A DNA stretch of 34,714 nt from Planctomycetota bacterium (lineage in GTDB: Bacteria; Planctomycetota; J058). Position 1 is the first letter of the stretch. Each line of letters starts with the position of its first letter. The position numbers were made by a program, and so were the translations under genes. Shown in pieces: positions 1 to 6,942 of this stretch. The stretch is taken from the NCBI GenBank assembly GCA_003695705.1, contig RFHU01000015.1, forward strand, positions 1-34,714. Reading direction: 5' to 3'. The notes below the pieces were generated by a model. That model saw only the letters and a list, made by a program, of their open reading frames with translations. It ran no database searches and had not been told where the DNA came from.

Positions 1-1
1 G

Positions 2-85
2 AAGAAGGGCGCGAACTGCGGCGGCTGCGCCGGCCAGACGGCGAAGAAGGGCGCGAACTGCAGCGGCTGCGCCGGCCAGACGGCG
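2..85 (+). repeat. 42-bp tandem repeat, two copies
   Basis: Bases 2-43 and 44-85 are the same 42-bp unit with one mismatch (GGC versus AGC in the CxxC-encoding part). Each unit encodes KKGANC[G/S]GCAGQTA. More copies may lie left of the window, because the array begins at its edge. Confidence 0.9.
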
Positions 86-571
86 ACGAAGGGCAAGGCC
101 CGTCGCAGCCTGGCGGCGGCCTTCGCTCGCGCCCAGGCCGCCGCGCGGAAGGGCTGCAAGACCTCCGCCGCGCGCCTTGCTGCCCTCGCCAAGCGCTTTG
201 GCCTCGAGCGCGCCGAGGACGTCGCCTCCCTGGAGGCCAAGGCCGCCAAGGGCTGCCAGGAGAGCAGCGCACGCCTGGCGGCCGTGCGCCGGGCCTTGCT
301 GGGAGGGCCGCGCCCGCTGAGCGCTCGCTTCGCGCGCCTGAACGTCCGGGCGACCAAGGGGTGCAAGGCGTCCGCCGCTCGCATTGCCCGCCTGCAGGAG
401 GAACTCGGCGTCGGCGACGTCGACGCCCTCGCCCGGAAGATTGCAGAACTCGAAGCCGCGGCCGCCAAGGGCTGCGAGCGCTCCAAGCGGCGACTCGCCC
501 GGCTCGAGGCGGTGCTCTCGGGAGGCGACGCGGCGGCGGAGCCCAAGGGCCGGGTCAAGACCTTCTTCTGA
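2..571 (+). CDS. Lys/Ala/Cys-rich repeat protein, 5' end outside the window
   Basis: The open frame enters from the left edge and ends at TGA 569-571, giving 189 visible residues. The visible N-terminus is two near-identical 14-residue units (KKGANCxGCAGQTA, residues 1-14 and 15-28), each with a CxxC pair. After these come four copies of a looser unit starting with KGC (Cys at residues 52, 85, 121 and 158, spaced 33-37 residues), each followed by a short amphipathic stretch of the ARLAxL type. The protein is very basic and alanine-rich, resembling histone H1-like or nucleoid proteins in composition, but the regularly placed cysteines are not typical of those. I do not recognise the family. 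Metal binding or nucleic-acid binding is possible but is inference. It is convergent with the OLD nuclease gene and shares a hairpin terminator with it. Confidence 0.75.
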   Translation, partial: KKGANCGGCAGQTAKKGANCSGCAGQTATKGKARRSLAAAFARAQAAARKGCKTSAARLAALAKRFGLERAEDVASLEAKAAKGCQESSARLAAVRRALLGGPRPLSARFARLNVRATKGCKASAARIARLQEELGVGDVDALARKIAELEAAAAKGCERSKRRLARLEAVLSGGDAAAEPKGRVKTFF

Positions 572-599
572 GGGAGGGCGCGCGCTCCGGCGTTGCCGG

Positions 600-633
600 G
601 AGAGGCCTCGGGGGGCACCCCCCGGGGGCTCTC
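600..633. terminator. Long GC hairpin between convergent genes, probable bidirectional terminator
   Basis: Arms centred on 616/617 pair almost without interruption. A run of six G (610-615) faces six C (618-623), extended outward by further pairs to 600/633 with a single mismatch at 605/628. It lies between the stop of the repeat protein (571) and the stop of the OLD nuclease (707). There is no clear U-tract on either side, so the terminator role is inferred from position and stability. Confidence 0.55.
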
Positions 634-706
634 GCCGGCCCTCTTCGGCATCGAGCGCGACCTCCGCCAGCGGGTGGAGGCCGCCTTCGGCCGCGGCCGG
701 CATTCC

Positions 707-2371
707 CTACCCCGAGCGGCCCTGGGCCCCCTTGACCGACTCGGAGAGCTCCTCGCCGTAGCCGCCCGCCTGGGCCCGCGCGAGGGCGGCGGTGCGCGCC
801 ACCAGCTCGCGCAGCAGCGGAGGCACGCCGGGGCCGTCCGGATTGGCCGCGGCGATGGCCACGCGGAGCGCCATCTCGGGCTTGGAGCTCTTGTGAAGGG
901 CCCGGCGAATGACCGCCGTCGGATCGCGACCGCTTCCCCTGCGGCGGCGGCGTCGCCGCTCCTTGCGCCGCTCCCCGGGCCGGGGCTTGCCCCGCGCGGC
1001 CGCGCGGTAGAGCTCCTCGTAGCCGTTGTGCCACATGAAGTGCTCGATGTCCCGGCGGTCGAGGCGGGTGATGCGTTCCGCCTCGGGCCTTCCGTCGAGC
1101 TGCTCGCGCGCGAGCCGCGCGTAGTATCCCCCCGCCTCGTCGCCGTCCGCCAGCAGGTGCCAGGCGATTCCCAGGGCGTCGGCCAGTCGGACGATGGGCA
1201 CCAGGCCGCACTGCGCAAAGGAGATGCACTCGATCCCCTCGCTGGGGAAGACCACTCCGCAGAGCCGCGCCAACTCGGGGAGGAGCCACACCTCGCTCTC
1301 CCCTTCGACCAGGAGCCAGCAGCGGGCGAAGAGGCTCGCACTTCGCTCCAGGCGCAGGTGGAAGCCGACCCGCCGCAGCTCGTCGAGGTCGAAGGCGCCC
1401 TTGCGGAGCCCGTAGACCCGCACGAGGCCGTCCTCGCGGCGCAGACGCCGCAGCGAGTGCAGCGGCGCGGCGCCGAGGAGGGCCGGGGAGTTGGTGGTGA
1501 TGAGCTTCTGCGCGGGGAGCAGCTCGAGCAGTCCCCAGAGGGATGCGACCACGATGGGGTGGAGATGCAGCTCGGGCTCCTCGATGGCCAGGATGGCCTC
1601 GGCCCCTTCTTCGATGGCCTGGCCCCCGCGCACTTCCAGCAGCCAAGAGACGAGCAAGAAGAGGGCGAGGCTCTGCGCGCCGGCGCTGCGCAGGTCGACC
1701 CCGTCGCCGCCGCGCAGGGCGCGCATCCGGCCCGGAGCGTCGACGATCTCGCGCATCATGCGCCGGGTGGACTTCCCCTGTTCGGGCCGTGGGGCGTCCT
1801 CGGCGAGGAGCTTGCGGAGCGCCTCGAAGCCCTCCTCGAGCTCGCCGGTCGCCAGCGCGCCGCGGCGCAGGAAGACTCGCGCGAACAGCTCGTCGCGCCC
1901 TCGGCGCGAAGGCGGGTCGTCGGCTCCCCGTCCGGCGGCCAAGAACCGGTCGCTGGAGAGGAGCAAGACCGGATGCAGGGCGCGGAGGCGGTCGCGCAGC
2001 GGCTCCGGAGCCGGCTCGATGACGACCTGGCGGTCTGCGTCGACGAAGGCCCAGCAGGCGCGTTTCCCGGGTTCCGCGCGGACGCGCAAGGCGACGTGGT
2101 CCCGCCGCCGGCGGCGCCAGGCCAGCTCCTCCAGGGCCCCCTCCGCGCGTTCGCAGGAGAATTCCAGCACCACTTCGATGGCTCCGCTGCGGAAGTCGTC
2201 GGCGAGGAAGGGCGCCTCGGGGGTGGCGCGCACCCCGAGGCAGCGCTCGAGCACCTCGAGCACGGTGCTCTTGCCGGCGCGGCTCTCCCCGATGAAGAGC
2301 GTGGTGTGGGAGAGTTCGACGGCGAGCCGCAGACCGCGGAACCCGGCGACTTCGAGGCGCTCTAGCTGCAC
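707..2371 (-). CDS. OLD-family ATPase/TOPRIM endonuclease (YbjD/DUF2813-like)
   Basis: The 554-residue product has an ABC-type ATPase at the N-terminus: Walker A GESRAGKST at residues 28-36, an ABC-signature-like RSAGAQSLALFLL near 228, and Walker B AILAIEEPELHLHP at 259-272. A C-terminal TOPRIM domain has LLVEGESE (Glu357) and the acidic DGD motif (Asp409, Asp411). The opening MQLERLEVAGFRG resembles the start of E. coli YbjD and related class 1 OLD proteins, which are nucleases acting on DNA, some in phage defence. An Arg-rich linker (about 469-478) is notable. The start is GTG at 2371, preceded by a good AGGGAGG site. No UvrD-like helicase partner (GajB type) is next to it, so it looks like a stand-alone OLD protein. 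Confidence 0.85.
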   Translation of the reverse strand: MQLERLEVAGFRGLRLAVELSHTTLFIGESRAGKSTVLEVLERCLGVRATPEAPFLADDFRSGAIEVVLEFSCERAEGALEELAWRRRRRDHVALRVRAEPGKRACWAFVDADRQVVIEPAPEPLRDRLRALHPVLLLSSDRFLAAGRGADDPPSRRGRDELFARVFLRRGALATGELEEGFEALRKLLAEDAPRPEQGKSTRRMMREIVDAPGRMRALRGGDGVDLRSAGAQSLALFLLVSWLLEVRGGQAIEEGAEAILAIEEPELHLHPIVVASLWGLLELLPAQKLITTNSPALLGAAPLHSLRRLRREDGLVRVYGLRKGAFDLDELRRVGFHLRLERSASLFARCWLLVEGESEVWLLPELARLCGVVFPSEGIECISFAQCGLVPIVRLADALGIAWHLLADGDEAGGYYARLAREQLDGRPEAERITRLDRRDIEHFMWHNGYEELYRAAARGKPRPGERRKERRRRRRRGSGRDPTAVIRRALHKSSKPEMALRVAIAAANPDGPGVPPLLRELVARTAALARAQAGGYGEELSESVKGAQGRSG

Positions 2372-2521
2372 GATCCTCCCTGAGGGGAGCCGGGGGACTG
2401 CCGCCGGCGGCGCCCGATGCTAGCGCCCGGGGACGACGGGGGCCATGCGCGCGGTGACTTCGGGCGGCGTCGCTTGCCGGTGCGCAAGCTGATACCGTAT
2501 CGCCCCTCAGGAGGTCGACCC

Positions 2522-4111
2522 ATGAGCGCATCCTTCTCCCTCGCCGCGCACGGACTCGAGGTTGCCGAGGTTCTCCGCAACCCGGCCGTTCCGATCCTCT
2601 ACGAACAGGCGCTCCGCCACGAGGAGGGCTCGGCCATCACCTCCACCGGCGCGCTGGTCGCCATGTCGGGGGAGAAGACCGGTCGCAGCCCCGCGGACAA
2701 GCGGATCGTCGACGAGCCCTCCACCTCGGCGGACGTTTGGTGGGGTCCGGTGAACTTCAAGCTGGAGCCGAAGGCCTTCGAGATCAATCGCGAGCGGGCC
2801 GTGGACTACCTCAACACGCGCCGGCGCCTCTACTGCATCGACGGCTACGCGGGCTGGGATCCCAAGTATCGCCTCAAGGTGCGCATCATCTGCGCCCGGG
2901 CCTACCACGCCCTCTTCATGCACAACATGCTCATCCGGCCCTCGGAGGCCGAGTTGGAGAGCTTCGGCGAGCCCGACTTCGTGGTGCTCAACGCCGGCCG
3001 CTTCCCCGCCAACCGGCACACCGAAGGGATGACCTCCAAGACGAGCGTCGACCTGAACTTCGCCCGCCGGGAGATGGTCATCCTGGGGACGGAATACGCC
3101 GGCGAGATGAAGAAGGGCGTGTTCACGGTGATGAACTACTTGATGCCGAAGCAGGGCGTGCTCTCCATGCACTGTTCCGCGACCGAGAGCAAGGACGGCC
3201 GCGACAGTTCGATCTTGTTCGGCCTCTCGGGCACGGGGAAGACCACCCTCTCGGCCGATCCCAAGCGCCTGCTCATCGGCGACGACGAGCACTGCTGGAC
3301 GGACGAGGGCTTGTTCAACATCGAGGGTGGTTGCTACGCCAAGATGATCGACCTCGACCCCGAGCAGGAGCCGGACATCTTCCAGGCCATTCGCTTCGGG
3401 GCCGTGCAGGAGAACGTCGTCTACGACCCCCTGACCCGCGTCGTCGACTACTCGGATACCTCGATCACCACGAACACCCGCGGCTCCTATCCGATCGAGT
3501 TCATTCCGAACGCCAAGATCCCCTGCGTGGCCCAGCACCCGCGCAACGTGATCTTCCTCACCTGCGACGCCTTCGGCGTCCTCCCTCCCGTGAGTCGCCT
3601 CACCCCCGAGCAGGCGCAATACCACTTCATCAGCGGCTACACCGCCAAGGTGGCCGGCACCGAGGTGGGCGTCACCGACCCCGAGGCGACCTTCTCCCCT
3701 TGCTTCGGAGGCCCGTTCATGGTCTGGCACCCCCACACCTACGCCCGCCTCCTTGCAGAGAAGTGCTCGCGCCACGGCGCCGACGTGTGGCTCGTCAACA
3801 CGGGGTGGTCCGGAGGCGGCTTCGGCGTGGGCCAGCGGATGAAGTTGTCCTACACCCGCGCCATCGTAGACGCCATCCACGCGGGCACCCTGCGGGAAGC
3901 CGCCACCGTCGAAGACCCGGTCTTCGGCCTTGCGGTGCCCACCGAGTGCCCGGACGTCCCGGCCGACCTATTGCAGCCGCGCTCGACCTGGGCCGATCCG
4001 AGTGCCTACGACGCGCAGGCCGCCAAGGTGGCTGCTCTGTTCCGGGAGAACTTCAAGACCTACGAGAGCGGGGTCCCCGCCGAGGTCGCGGCCGCCGGCC
4101 CTCGGGGCTGA
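2522..4111 (+). CDS. pckA: Phosphoenolpyruvate carboxykinase (ATP)
   Basis: This cytosolic enzyme converts oxaloacetate plus ATP to PEP, CO2 and ADP, the entry step to gluconeogenesis (EC 4.1.1.49). The 529-residue length fits the ATP-dependent family. Visible motifs are the P-loop GLSGTGKTTLS (234-244), the kinase-2 motif GDDEHCW (253-259) and NTRGSYPIEF with the conserved Arg320. The ATG at 2522 is chosen because AGGAGG lies 8 bases upstream. The reading frame is open further upstream to 2417, but that extension lacks family similarity. It is divergent from the OLD nuclease and convergent with the PEP-utilising enzyme/CarS pair. The neighbour that probably consumes PEP is suggestive but not on the same transcript. 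Confidence 0.97.
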   Translation: MSASFSLAAHGLEVAEVLRNPAVPILYEQALRHEEGSAITSTGALVAMSGEKTGRSPADKRIVDEPSTSADVWWGPVNFKLEPKAFEINRERAVDYLNTRRRLYCIDGYAGWDPKYRLKVRIICARAYHALFMHNMLIRPSEAELESFGEPDFVVLNAGRFPANRHTEGMTSKTSVDLNFARREMVILGTEYAGEMKKGVFTVMNYLMPKQGVLSMHCSATESKDGRDSSILFGLSGTGKTTLSADPKRLLIGDDEHCWTDEGLFNIEGGCYAKMIDLDPEQEPDIFQAIRFGAVQENVVYDPLTRVVDYSDTSITTNTRGSYPIEFIPNAKIPCVAQHPRNVIFLTCDAFGVLPPVSRLTPEQAQYHFISGYTAKVAGTEVGVTDPEATFSPCFGGPFMVWHPHTYARLLAEKCSRHGADVWLVNTGWSGGGFGVGQRMKLSYTRAIVDAIHAGTLREAATVEDPVFGLAVPTECPDVPADLLQPRSTWADPSAYDAQAAKVAALFRENFKTYESGVPAEVAAAGPRG

Positions 4112-4164
4112 GGGATCTCCGCCAGCCGTCCGCCCGCGAGCAGGGGAGGAGTGCTGCGTGCGCG

Positions 4165-4190
4165 GCGCCCGGTTGGGAGGGTCCGGGCGC
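4165..4190. terminator. Hairpin between pckA and the CarS-like gene
   Basis: GCGCCCGG (4165-4172) is a perfect inverted complement of CCGGGCGC (4183-4190), with a 10-base loop. It sits between the convergent stops at 4111 and 4198, so it may end transcription in both directions. There is no obvious U-tract. Confidence 0.5.
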
Positions 4191-4197
4191 AGCGCGT

Positions 4198-4776
4198 TCA
4201 GAAGACGCTCTTCTTGAGCCCCAAGAGGACGAACACCCCGTTGAACGCGATGTGCAGGCCGACGCCCAGACCGAGGACGACGGCCCAGGTCGTCCAGGGC
4301 GGGATCCAGAGCACGCAGAGCGCGAGGAGGCAGCCGAAGAGGGAGTCGACCTGGTCCATGACGACCCAGAAGGGACTGCCGCGGGCGCCCGGTGCGATGC
4401 CGCGCCGTCGTTTGCAGAAGCTGTTGGGAAGCTCGCCCACAGCGAAGCCCAGGCCGAGGAGCGCGCCCAGAAGGGCGAGTTCGAGGGGGCGCGCGTAGTC
4501 CACGCCGGGTATTTCGAGGCGGGGGAAGCGGAGAAGGCCCTGGCCCAGGGCGCCGACCGCGGCGCCGCCGACGTAGACCAGGAGGCCCCGCCAGGTCTTG
4601 TTGTCTCCGAACACGCGGACGCCGCCCAGGCAGCGTCCCCCGTCGATGGGCCGCTTGAGCCGACGCAGCCAGTCCTGCTTGATGACGAGGATCTGCAGGG
4701 CGGCCGCGAAGAGTACGGGCACGGAGAGCCACAGGGCGCGGAGGACCTCGAAGCCCAGCTCAGTCGGCGAGCTCAA
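4198..4776 (-). CDS. CarS-like CDP-archaeol synthase family membrane protein
   Basis: The 192-residue polytopic membrane protein carries the hallmarks of the CarS family (former DUF46): PIDGG near 43, FGDNKTWRG (56-64), GELPNSFCKRR (114-124) and DQVDSLFG (141-148). CarS transfers CMP from CTP to archaeal ether lipids and is distantly related to CdsA, the bacterial CDP-diacylglycerol synthase. Bacterial homologues are known, but their substrate is unsettled. The start appears to be TTG at 4776, overlapping the end of the upstream PEP-utilising enzyme (stop at 4760) by 17 bases, with an upstream GGAGGGCAGGG stretch. The overlap implies translational coupling. A role in CTP activation of an unusual lipid is inference. 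Confidence 0.82.
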   Translation of the reverse strand: MSSPTELGFEVLRALWLSVPVLFAAALQILVIKQDWLRRLKRPIDGGRCLGGVRVFGDNKTWRGLLVYVGGAAVGALGQGLLRFPRLEIPGVDYARPLELALLGALLGLGFAVGELPNSFCKRRRGIAPGARGSPFWVVMDQVDSLFGCLLALCVLWIPPWTTWAVVLGLGVGLHIAFNGVFVLLGLKKSVF

Positions 4777-6904
4777 CGCTGCCCTGCCCTCCGTCGATGA
4801 CGATTCGGCTGCCGTCGGGGATTCGCTGCGTGGCGTCCTTGACGGCCAGCACCGCGGGGATGCCGTATTCCCGGCAGATGACCGCTGCGTGGGAGAGGAG
4901 CCCTCCGGTTTCGGTCACCACCCCGGCCACGCGGTCGAGGACGGGCGTCCAGCCGGGGTCGGTGAAGGGGCACACCAGGATCGCGCCGCGCTCCACCGAG
5001 AGCGCCTCCTCCACGCTCCTCGCCACGCGCGCGGTGCCCTCCGCGCGGCCGCGCGCGGCGGCGATGCCCCGCAGAGCGCCGGCAGCGGTGCCTGCGGCCT
5101 CTCGATAGCGCGCGCCGATCTCGTTGGGCGGGATGAAGTTGCGGTAGCTTTCGTAGGTGGCCTTGCGGGCCTCGATTTCGCTTCGGTCGTCGTCGATGAC
5201 CTCCCGCCAGGTCATGAAGAAGATGTCGTCGCCGAGCCCGCGCGCCTCGGCGATGGCCAGCACGTAGCGGCGGATCAGGTAGTAGATGCGGCAGGAACAG
5301 TCGCGGAGTTCTTCGCGCATCCAGAGGAAGCGGCGCAGGCGGTCGAGCTTGCGGTCGAAGGCGCGCCGGCGCCAGAAGGGCAGTCCGGCGCGCGTTCGCG
5401 CGCGCACTTCGCGATAGCGCGCCACGGGGTCCTCCGCGGGCGGGGCGTCGCGGAAGGAGGCGAGGAGCGCCCGCACGTGCTCGGGGTCTTCGTCCCAGCG
5501 CGGAACGCGCAGGTCCAGTTCCCGTCGGCTGTGGTGGCGGAAGCGCTCCAGCAGCGGTGTGATGTCGGTCTCGCCGCGGCGGGCCATCGCGCGCATCGCC
5601 CGCGTCGGTTCGAGGTGCTTGAGCGGGGGCAGCCCCGAGACCAGGGCCGGGTAGTCCACGTCGGGGAAGGCGTCGCAGAAGTCGCTCTTGGCGATGCTCG
5701 CGCAGTAGATGGTCTGGAAGTAGGTCCCCTCGGTGACCCGGTAGCCTTCCTCGATGAGCTGCGCGAAGGCCTCTCGGTCGTCTCCGCAGGGAACCTGGGC
5801 GAAGCGTTGCTCGAGGGCGGCGAAGCCCCCCTCCAGGAAGGCCCGGTTTCGCGCCTCCGTCTCGCGGAACACCCGTCCCACCGCTCGCACGGTGGGCAGG
5901 GCGCGCAGCAGCCCCCGCACGGTAAAGGGCGTCACCCGGCCCGGACCCTCGTAGGCGACCTCGATCGATAGGTCCTCGTCGAAGTCACGCTCCACGAAGC
6001 CAGGGAGACGAGCCAGGCAGCGCTTGACGGCGCCCAGGTTCCAGTAGGGGCGCCCGAAGAACATGGCGCCTGCCTGGAAGCTCTCCTGGGGGCCGAGGAG
6101 CCTCAGACTGCGGAAGAAGGCGGGCATGCCCTCCTCGAGGACGGTGTCGTAGAGGGACCACATGAGCGGAGTGCACACGTCGCTGGAGACGCCGCCGTCG
6201 CGGAAGTCGGCGTTGGTCCACTCACCGAGGCTTTCGTCGAAGGAGATGCGCGTTATGGGACGCGCTTGGAGCAGGTAGAGTTCCCCGTCGCGGATGGCGA
6301 ATTCGATGTCCTGCGGCGCCCCGAAGTGGCGCTGCACCGCGCGCGCCGCTTCCTCGATCCTGCCTCGATGGCGCTCGAGGAGGGGGTCCCCCGCGGGGAG
6401 CGGCTGCGCGCGTCCGGCGAGCAAGTCCTCGGCCAGTCCGGCGACCGCCTCGACGACCACCTCTTCGCGGCCGGTGACCGGGTTCACGCTGAAGGCGACC
6501 CCCGCCAGCTCCGGATCGATTTGCTCCTGCACGATGACCCGCATGCGCACCTGCTCCGGTGGGATGCCGTGTTGCCGGCAGTACTCCACCACCGTGGGTG
6601 CGCGGACCGAGGCCTGGCAGCGGGCGACGGCCTCGCGGACTTCAGCGAGCGTGCGCAAGCCGAGGAAGCTCTCGAACTGGCCGGCGAAGGAACTCACGCG
6701 ACCGTCTTCGCAGGTCGCCGAGGACCGCACCGCGATGGGCCCCGAGATGCTGGCGACGGCGGCGGCCAGGTCGGGCGGGTCGCAGTAGGTCTTCGGGATC
6801 CGGAAGCCAGCTCGCTCCAGCTCGAACAAGACCGCGGCCTTGCCGCCGACCCGTTCGGGAGTGGTCTCTTCGGGAGGCAGGGTCATCGGCCTCCATTCAA
6901 GCAT
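4760..6904 (-). CDS. PEP/pyruvate-binding and PEP-utilising enzyme (rifampicin phosphotransferase-like architecture)
   Basis: The 714-residue protein has the PPDK/PEP-synthase N-terminal ATP-binding module (GGKAAVLFELERAGFRIP near 20-37, IAVRSSATCEDG near 57, FSVNPVTG, and LYLLQARPIT at its end). A long unrecognised middle region follows, then a C-terminal swivelling phosphohistidine domain with TETGGLLSHAAV, catalytic His672. There is no C-terminal PEP-binding TIM barrel as in PEP synthase. This order (ATP-grasp, substrate domain, His domain at the C-terminus) is that of rifampicin phosphotransferase and related enzymes that phosphorylate small molecules using ATP. The substrate cannot be read from the sequence. 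Start is ATG 6904, with GAGGGG about 8 bases upstream. It overlaps the downstream CarS-like gene. Confidence 0.85.
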   Translation of the reverse strand: MLEWRPMTLPPEETTPERVGGKAAVLFELERAGFRIPKTYCDPPDLAAAVASISGPIAVRSSATCEDGRVSSFAGQFESFLGLRTLAEVREAVARCQASVRAPTVVEYCRQHGIPPEQVRMRVIVQEQIDPELAGVAFSVNPVTGREEVVVEAVAGLAEDLLAGRAQPLPAGDPLLERHRGRIEEAARAVQRHFGAPQDIEFAIRDGELYLLQARPITRISFDESLGEWTNADFRDGGVSSDVCTPLMWSLYDTVLEEGMPAFFRSLRLLGPQESFQAGAMFFGRPYWNLGAVKRCLARLPGFVERDFDEDLSIEVAYEGPGRVTPFTVRGLLRALPTVRAVGRVFRETEARNRAFLEGGFAALEQRFAQVPCGDDREAFAQLIEEGYRVTEGTYFQTIYCASIAKSDFCDAFPDVDYPALVSGLPPLKHLEPTRAMRAMARRGETDITPLLERFRHHSRRELDLRVPRWDEDPEHVRALLASFRDAPPAEDPVARYREVRARTRAGLPFWRRRAFDRKLDRLRRFLWMREELRDCSCRIYYLIRRYVLAIAEARGLGDDIFFMTWREVIDDDRSEIEARKATYESYRNFIPPNEIGARYREAAGTAAGALRGIAAARGRAEGTARVARSVEEALSVERGAILVCPFTDPGWTPVLDRVAGVVTETGGLLSHAAVICREYGIPAVLAVKDATQRIPDGSRIVIDGGQGSVELAD

Positions 6905-6942
6905 GGCCCACCCCTCGTGGAGATGCTCTCATCGCGCCTCCG

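Noticed and set aside
593-2365. Long open frame antisense to the OLD nuclease
   Set aside because: High GC content produces long antisense frames; its product has no recognisable family and the opposite strand carries clear motifs.
2474-2502. Sigma-70 promoter upstream of pckA (TTGCCG, 17 bases, GTATCG)
   Set aside because: The -10 match is poor and such weak matches are expected by chance.
2737-4800. Long plus-strand frame overlapping pckA
   Set aside because: The product is Arg/Pro/Gly-rich, out of frame with pckA, and shows no domain; it is a shadow of the real gene.
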